Assembly (NCBI GenBank): GCA_900554615.1
Contig: USIB01000041.1
Location: 1-11,653 of the forward strand
Origin: an uncultured Mycoplasmatota bacterium
Lineage (GTDB): Bacteria; Bacillota_I; Bacilli_A; RF39; UBA660
Direction: 5' to 3'
Length of the DNA: 11,653 bases
Part shown: positions 7,687-11,653 of the stretch, piece after piece
Layout of the letters: each line of letters starts with the position of its first letter
How positions within the stretch are numbered: the stretch's first letter is position 1
Notes under the pieces: generated by a model
Seen by the model: the letters and a program-made list of their open reading frames with translations, nothing else
What the model was told of the DNA's origin: nothing
The model's database searches: none
Translations under genes and position numbers: made by a program

Positions 7687-7715
7687 ATATATCATCCTCC
7701 TTTTTATACATCTAT

Positions 7716-7743
7716 ATTATAGCACTATTTTAGCAATTGTCAA
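7716..7743 (-). promoter_or_regulatory. Consensus sigma-A promoter of clpB
   Basis: On the - strand a perfect TTGACA (7743-7738) and a perfect TATAAT (7721-7716) are separated by 16 bp. The -35 box lies in the spacer of the CIRCE-like inverted repeat, so a bound repressor would block RNA polymerase directly. The strong ribosome site AAGGAGG follows at 7702-7696. Confidence 0.85.
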
Positions 7744-7756
7744 TAGAGATTGCTAA
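7730..7756. promoter_or_regulatory. CIRCE-like operator (HrcA binding site)
   Basis: TTAGCAATT-N9-GATTGCTAA has the architecture of the CIRCE consensus TTAGCACTC-N9-GAGTGCTAA, including the exact 9-bp spacer and the outer TTAGCA/TGCTAA. The inner bases are changed to ATT/GAT. The complementary arms extend outward to 12 bp (7726-7737 and 7749-7760). It overlaps the clpB -35 box and lies about 15 bp upstream of the -35 box of the divergent lipoprotein gene. Repression of clpB by HrcA is inferred from the family; hrcA itself is not in this window. Confidence 0.82.
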
Positions 7757-7770
7757 AATATTTAAAATAC

Positions 7771-7798
7771 TTGACATTAGTATAATAATTGGTATAAT
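7771..7798 (+). promoter_or_regulatory. Consensus sigma-A promoter of the lipoprotein gene
   Basis: A perfect TTGACA (7771-7776) and a perfect TATAAT (7793-7798) are 16 bp apart. Transcription would start near 7805, close to the GAAAGG ribosome site (7805-7810), so the leader would be very short. An earlier TATAAT at 7781-7786 is too near the -35 box to work with it. Confidence 0.75.
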
Positions 7799-7825
7799 AA
7801 TGGTGAAAGGAAAAAGTATAGTAAT

Positions 7826-8752
7826 ATGATAAATAATAATACAAAAAGAAGATTAATATCTCTTGCTTTAGCGACTAGTATGACGCTTACTTCATTAGGA
7901 TTAACAGGATGTACTACTAGAAATAAGAGCGGTTATTTAACTAAAGATAAACAATTAATTTATGAACAAGTAGATAATGGTCCAGAAGAATGGTTTTGTG
8001 ATATCTATGTAGAAGATTATAATGAAAATATACTAGAAGGAGCAAAGTTTGAATTAAGAGATGAATCTGGTAATATAGTTGATTTTTGGACTAGCACTAA
8101 ATCTTCTCATAGATTAATTAACTTAGAGAACAAAATATATACTTTAACTGAAGTATCTACTCCAGAGGGATATATTATAACAGGTAATAATACTTGGATA
8201 ATAGACCCTAAAAGTGGATATAGACATGAAGTATTAGGTATTAAAAATATTAGAGAAAAAGATTATATTAGTAATAATGAAAAAAATATATTAAATACAG
8301 GAGAGAAAGAATATATCAAAGATGAATACTTTGTATTAAAGATTAAAGAAAGTTATGATAATAGAATGAGTAAAAAAGACCATCTAGAACATAGTGGTAA
8401 ATTACCTAAGTATATATTATTAAAAGGTACATTAGCGGATATAGTTATACCAGAATATAGTAATACTATTCAGTATCAATTTAATGATGTTAATTCTGAT
8501 ATTTCATTTGATAATACTAGTGTTGTATTAACATATAATGGTGATGGCTCTTATACGATATTATTATATAGAACATATTTAGGTATTAAAGGTAAATTAA
8601 CAAATGATAACTTATATATAGTACCAATTACTTCTTTAACTAATGAAGAACTAAATGAATTAGAAGAAGAACATATGAATTATCCAAAAATATTAGATAA
8701 GTTACATTCATATGATTATGATACTCCTAAAAGTAGGGTGTTAACAAAATGA
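7826..8752 (+). CDS. Lipoprotein with a SpaA/prealbumin-like domain
   Basis: This 308-residue protein has a short basic N-terminus (TKRR), a hydrophobic stretch and a lipobox LTGC, so cleavage and lipid attachment at Cys29 are predicted; it would sit on the outer face of the membrane. Residues about 57-142 read as one SpaA/Cna-B type (prealbumin-like) beta domain: LEGAKFELRDESGN, then YTLTEVSTPEGY. That fold is common in pilins and adhesins. The Lys usually used for an isopeptide bond appears to be replaced by Glu in IYVEDYNEN, so a cross-link is doubtful. There is no LPXTG motif. The last 160 residues match nothing I recognise. The ribosome site GAAAGG is about 15 nt before the ATG, rather far. 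The stop is TGA. The last 19 codons are duplicated at 10356-10414. Confidence 0.9.
   Translation: MINNNTKRRLISLALATSMTLTSLGLTGCTTRNKSGYLTKDKQLIYEQVDNGPEEWFCDIYVEDYNENILEGAKFELRDESGNIVDFWTSTKSSHRLINLENKIYTLTEVSTPEGYIITGNNTWIIDPKSGYRHEVLGIKNIREKDYISNNEKNILNTGEKEYIKDEYFVLKIKESYDNRMSKKDHLEHSGKLPKYILLKGTLADIVIPEYSNTIQYQFNDVNSDISFDNTSVVLTYNGDGSYTILLYRTYLGIKGKLTNDNLYIVPITSLTNEELNELEEEHMNYPKILDKLHSYDYDTPKSRVLTK
8692..8750 (+). repeat. 59-bp direct repeat, copy 1 (end of lipoprotein gene)
   Basis: This is the 3' end of the lipoprotein coding sequence (LDKLHSYDYDTPKSRVLTK). It matches 10356-10414 at 57 of 59 bases. The two differences (T8698/C10362 and G8737/A10401) are silent. The sequences diverge right after this point: here the gene ends in TGA and leads into the ribosome site of the 507-residue gene. 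Confidence 0.95.
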
Positions 8753-8774
8753 AATAAATGAAGAAGGTGAAATA

Positions 8775-10298
8775 ATGTTTAATTTTGATGATAATTTTAA
8801 TGAGTATGGTGATGAAATTATAAATCTTGGAGAAACAATTCTTGGTAAAGAAGATTTTAGAGACTTATATAATTTTCATAAAAATACATGGGGGTTAGGA
8901 GAAAATGCAAAAGATTATGCCTATCGTGTATATGCCTCAAATAGTACCTTTAATATGAATGAAGTCTTTAGAAATATATATAGGTTTGAAAATATAGGAA
9001 CTGAAGAAGAAACAAAGTTGGAACAATTACGCAACACTACATTTGTAAATCATAATGGACTTTTTTGTAGTGCTAGAAAATTAGTGGATTTCTATCGGGC
9101 AAATAATCGTTTTCCCAAAATATTAATTGTATTTGATTATGTAGATATTGGGGAAAGGGAAATAGCAGATACTTTATATAAATTAGAAGATATTATCTTT
9201 GAAATGTTAAATATTAAAAATATACATAAAGAATATATAGTGAGAGATATGCTATATAGAGCAATAGATATTGAACTATATATTAAAGGTTCTAGAAGAC
9301 CAATAGTACCAGACAAAATATATAATATAATGAAGGTTAATAAAAATGTATGGACTAATGATTTTAATATTTTTGTTTTAAAAGAATATAGATTCCTAAA
9401 ATGTATTGGCTCGGTACAAAATAAAAATTATTTGCCATTAATATCTATTAAACAAAATGATAATTTATTTGAAGACAAATATAATTTACAAGAAAAATGG
9501 TCTAATTATGTATTGAATTATAATAGGGCTGTTAATTATATATGGATAAAGAAAGAAAACTTTAAACAAATTATGACAGGAAGAATAACTTGTAAAAGAC
9601 TATTTGTTCTTCCGATGTATTTATTTGGTGAAATAGATAAGATGACTGCAATAAAGTTTGTAAATCTTTTTAAGGTTAATAATGATAATTCTTTAATTCA
9701 GATACTAAATGATACAAATGAAAAATCATTACCAATGCAATTACAATTAGCATTATGTTTACTTTCATATGCGAGTTTTTGTGATTTTTTGAATGAATAT
9801 AATATTACAGATGAGTATAGTATTGATATTGAAAGGATATGCATGAACTTTGGATTGCAGAGTGAATTGCTTGAAGATTTGAAGAACATCTTTAGTCTAA
9901 TAAGGCTTACTAAGTTATCTAATGGAAAAATGTTTTATGAACAGTTATTGAACGATTCTAATGAACTTTTAAGTCTTAATTTATCAATAACTGATGGCTT
10001 TAATATGCAGAATAAAGATTTTTCTAGAAATATATTTAATGTAGAAGACTATCTATATGAAACAGCATATAAAGGTTATGTATACGAATCACAAATGCGT
10101 GAATCTAATGGCGTTTGTGGAAAAGAAACACCAAGATTTGGTTATTCTTCCCTTGAAACTTTTATCAAAAGTTCATATTATGAAAGTGATTTAAAAACTT
10201 TGATTTCTACACTTTTATTAGTAAAAGATGGAATTGCTGAAAATGATATTGACTTATCACAAAAAGGAACTGTTAGAATGCTTATTAAATCAAAATAA
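8775..10298 (+). CDS. Hypothetical 507-residue protein on a repeat-bracketed segment
   Basis: I do not recognise this family with confidence. The product has 507 residues, is soluble, Asn- and Tyr-rich, and has no signal peptide or clear membrane helix. Around residues 100-135, SARKLVDFYRANNRFPKILIVFDYVDIG places a hydrophobic strand before an acidic, Gly-containing loop. The arrangement recalls the PRPP loop (VDDxxxTG) of phosphoribosyltransferase-like proteins, but key residues are missing, so this is only a weak hint. The C-terminal half is helical (MQLQLALCLLSYASFCDFL). AAGGTGA (8764-8770) sits 4 nt before the ATG. It begins 22 nt after the lipoprotein stop, so it is probably cotranscribed. 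It uses more CGN arginine codons and fewer AGA/ATA codons than pheT, consistent with accessory origin. A 59-bp direct repeat brackets it. Confidence 0.9.
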   Translation: MFNFDDNFNEYGDEIINLGETILGKEDFRDLYNFHKNTWGLGENAKDYAYRVYASNSTFNMNEVFRNIYRFENIGTEEETKLEQLRNTTFVNHNGLFCSARKLVDFYRANNRFPKILIVFDYVDIGEREIADTLYKLEDIIFEMLNIKNIHKEYIVRDMLYRAIDIELYIKGSRRPIVPDKIYNIMKVNKNVWTNDFNIFVLKEYRFLKCIGSVQNKNYLPLISIKQNDNLFEDKYNLQEKWSNYVLNYNRAVNYIWIKKENFKQIMTGRITCKRLFVLPMYLFGEIDKMTAIKFVNLFKVNNDNSLIQILNDTNEKSLPMQLQLALCLLSYASFCDFLNEYNITDEYSIDIERICMNFGLQSELLEDLKNIFSLIRLTKLSNGKMFYEQLLNDSNELLSLNLSITDGFNMQNKDFSRNIFNVEDYLYETAYKGYVYESQMRESNGVCGKETPRFGYSSLETFIKSSYYESDLKTLISTLLLVKDGIAENDIDLSQKGTVRMLIKSK

Positions 10299-10340
10299 TC
10301 AATGTTATAATAGTGTTTAAAGAATCTTGTATAGTTCTAG

Positions 10341-10416
10341 TTATTTCTTTCACTAATTAGACAAGTTACATTCATATGATTATGATACTCCTAAAAGTAG
10401 AGTGTTAACAAAATAA
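10341..10416 (+). pseudogene. Remnant of a second copy of the lipoprotein gene (3' end)
   Basis: The last 61 bases carry the final 19 codons and a stop (TAA) of the lipoprotein gene in the correct reading frame, but no start or upstream coding sequence remains. Just before them, TTATTTCTTTCACTAAT (10341-10357) matches the lipoprotein gene at 8628-8644 in 15 of 17 bases. The sequence between the matching parts in the gene (about 8645-8691) is missing here. This fits a duplicated gene that lost most of its body. The native terminator follows at once, so this copy may hold the original downstream junction of the lipoprotein gene. Confidence 0.65.
10356..10414 (+). repeat. 59-bp direct repeat, copy 2
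   Basis: This copy matches 8692-8750 at 57 of 59 bases in the same orientation, 1664 bp downstream. Both mismatches keep the encoded residue (Asp, Arg). It ends in TAA rather than TGA and runs directly into the terminator. Recombination between the copies would delete the 507-residue gene and leave an intact lipoprotein gene. Confidence 0.95.
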
Positions 10417-10446
10417 AGTTGCTTATAGTAATGAGCGGCTTTTTTT
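10416..10446 (+). terminator. Intrinsic terminator after the lipoprotein/507-residue unit
   Basis: AAGTTGCTTAT (10416-10426) pairs over 11 bp, with three G-U pairs, with ATGAGCGGCTT (10431-10441) around an AGTA loop. Seven T residues (10440-10446) follow. It begins at the last base of the remnant's stop codon. It should end the transcript that starts at 7805 and isolate the gene at 10542. Confidence 0.88.
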
Positions 10447-10484
10447 ATGTACAGATGTTTATTATTCGGATAGCAAAAAATGAG

Positions 10485-10513
10485 TTGCAAAATAGTGATT
10501 AATATGCTATAAT
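10485..10513 (+). promoter_or_regulatory. Extended -10 promoter of the AAA+ ATPase gene
   Basis: TTGCAA (10485-10490) and TATAAT (10508-10513) are 17 bp apart, and a TG one base before the -10 box (10505-10506) makes it an extended -10. The start would be near 10520, with ribosome sites AGGGGG (10526-10531) and AGGA (10535-10538) before the ATG at 10542. The gene is thus transcribed separately from the lipoprotein unit. Confidence 0.7.
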
Positions 10514-10541
10514 AATCGGTACTCAAGGGGGATTAGGAACT

Positions 10542-11653
10542 ATGAATAAAGATGATATAACTTTTTTAACTGAGGAACAAATATATGGAGAAAATAGATT
10601 GAAGATATTTGAATATGCTTATCCGCTGGCAGAAATAAGTGACTTTGCCATTTTATTAGGGGGAATTGTTGCAACTTATTTTGACGATATTACTGCTCCA
10701 TTACATAATAAACCTGGGTTTTATTGGACTAAAACACTTACAGAAATTAATTGCCATCGCATTAAAGTTGTAAGTTGCTCTAATGCAATTTATGAAGATT
10801 ATTCTTGGTGTAGAGACATTGGCTCTAGAATTGTTTTACCATATTCAAGTATTAAATCATTTTCTAAAACTGATTTTTCATTTGGAAATGGAGTTATTTC
10901 TGTTAATTTTGGAATGTATCCCCAAATGGCAGCTTCTGATGTTATATCCAGTATATTAGAAAATGAATTTTCTAAAGGAAAATTAAAAATTGTAGGTAAA
11001 TATACAACAGATTCAATTCCTGCAAATGATAAAGAAAGTTTCTTTAAAGCAAAGGAACACAATGTGTATGAATATAATGGAAAAAGATATGTTAGAGTGG
11101 TAGGAAACGCTAGGGCAGTAGGCCAGACATTATCCAATTCCTCTACAGTATTTGCTGGAACCGGATACTGGATAAAAGTTGAACCAATAACTTGGCTAGT
11201 AGATGTTAAAGCAGATGTTGCTATTTCAGATAGAATATTATTTTCAGGCATACAGTTTGCAAATGTTAATACCAGTTTTAAAAACTTCGATGAAACTGAT
11301 ATTAAGAGGTTTATGAAAGACTATTTTTTACCAGATATTATTTTTAGTTTAAAAATACCTTTAACTATTAAAGTAGAAGAACTTAAAAAAGAAAAAGTAA
11401 AACAGCCTGTTTTGAAGAAAAATCCTTATGGATTGAAGTTCGGAAAAATAAGTGAAGAAGATATAATTAAAGGAGCAATAGAAAGTGGTGTTGCTGTATT
11501 CTTGCATGGGCCTTCTAGTGAAGGTAAATCTGCTAGAGTTAAACAAATAGATCCTAATTGTGAAATAATATATTTAAGAAATGCAACACCTGATAGTCTA
11601 AATGGTAAAAGTGTATATAACCAAAGTACAGGTGAAATGATAGATATTAAACC
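10542..11653 (+). CDS. DUF6273-like domain plus MoxR-type AAA+ ATPase, 3' end cut by window
   Basis: The frame is open from the ATG to the end of the window (370 codons), so the gene is incomplete here. The region to about residue 295 includes GYWIKVEPITWLVD (208-221) followed by ISDRILFSGIQF. This resembles the DUF6273-type fold, whose hallmark is a KVEPI(K/T)W strand. From about residue 318, VFLHGPSSEGKSARV carries a Walker A motif, GPSSEGKS (323-330), and IIYLRNATPDSLNGKSVY follows as in MoxR/dynein-related AAA+ ATPases. Walker B and sensor motifs would lie beyond the window. MoxR ATPases often act with a von Willebrand A-domain partner encoded next to them; none is visible. Codon use (more ATT, GTT, CAT-CGC) differs from pheT. 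AGGGGG sits 10 nt before the start. Confidence 0.88.
   Translation, partial: MNKDDITFLTEEQIYGENRLKIFEYAYPLAEISDFAILLGGIVATYFDDITAPLHNKPGFYWTKTLTEINCHRIKVVSCSNAIYEDYSWCRDIGSRIVLPYSSIKSFSKTDFSFGNGVISVNFGMYPQMAASDVISSILENEFSKGKLKIVGKYTTDSIPANDKESFFKAKEHNVYEYNGKRYVRVVGNARAVGQTLSNSSTVFAGTGYWIKVEPITWLVDVKADVAISDRILFSGIQFANVNTSFKNFDETDIKRFMKDYFLPDIIFSLKIPLTIKVEELKKEKVKQPVLKKNPYGLKFGKISEEDIIKGAIESGVAVFLHGPSSEGKSARVKQIDPNCEIIYLRNATPDSLNGKSVYNQSTGEMIDIK

Noticed and set aside
7687..7695. ATG at 7695 as the clpB start
   Set aside because: The AAGGAGG sequence directly abuts it with no spacing. The ATG at 7686 is 9 nt away and fits better.
7184..7756. 190-codon open frame on the + strand opposite clpB
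   Set aside because: It is antisense to the well-supported ATPase domain 1 of ClpB, has no ribosome site, and its Ser/Ile-rich translation is what an antisense shadow of AT-rich coding DNA gives.
8692..10414. Insertion sequence or transposon with target-site duplication
   Set aside because: The 59-bp repeat is much longer than typical target duplications, no terminal inverted repeats are visible at the edges, and the enclosed gene shows no transposase or recombinase motif.
10799..11251. 150-codon open frame on the - strand
   Set aside because: It lies wholly inside the + strand AAA+ ATPase gene, whose frame stays open to the window end with recognisable motifs. No promoter or ribosome site supports the antisense frame.
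1..11653. CRISPR array or Mycoplasma-type code change (TGA = Trp)
   Set aside because: No regularly spaced short repeats are present. Trp codons are TGG throughout the core genes and TGA ends the lipoprotein gene.

Overview
The window is AT-rich, low-GC Bacillota-like DNA. It has a Phe T-box leader, a CIRCE-type HrcA operator, strong AAGGAGG ribosome sites and consensus sigma-A promoters. TGA is used as a stop (8750-8752) and Trp is written TGG, so the standard bacterial code applies rather than the Mycoplasma code. Extreme AT content, a ClpB without its N-terminal domain and a compact core suggest an uncultured gut Bacilli or Mollicutes-related lineage. The lineage is an inference; no marker here fixes it.

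Positions 1-5450 are housekeeping, all on the + strand. A promoter drives frr (ribosome recycling factor), followed closely by an unrecognised 247-residue protein. A complete T-box leader with a UUC (Phe) specifier then controls an operon of an unknown 95-residue protein, pheS and pheT. Positions 5451-5562, between the convergent pheT and clpB, hold two adjacent hairpins that resemble two hairpins at 1-55, plus the clpB terminator.

Positions 5563-7825 hold clpB on the - strand. Its promoter is perfectly consensus and lies inside a CIRCE-like inverted repeat, so repression by HrcA is expected. A second consensus promoter fires the other way into a lipoprotein gene.

Positions 7826-11653 look accessory. 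They hold a lipoprotein with one SpaA/prealbumin-like domain, an unrecognised 507-residue protein, a decayed second copy of the lipoprotein gene's 3' end with an intrinsic terminator, and a gene cut by the window edge. That last gene has a DUF6273-like region followed by a MoxR-type AAA+ ATPase. A 59-bp direct repeat (57/59 identical, both differences synonymous) brackets the 507-residue gene. This suggests the gene arrived as a cassette or is what remains of a tandem duplication. The hairpin family, the bracketed cassette and the unknown gene in the pheST operon are the most interesting items.
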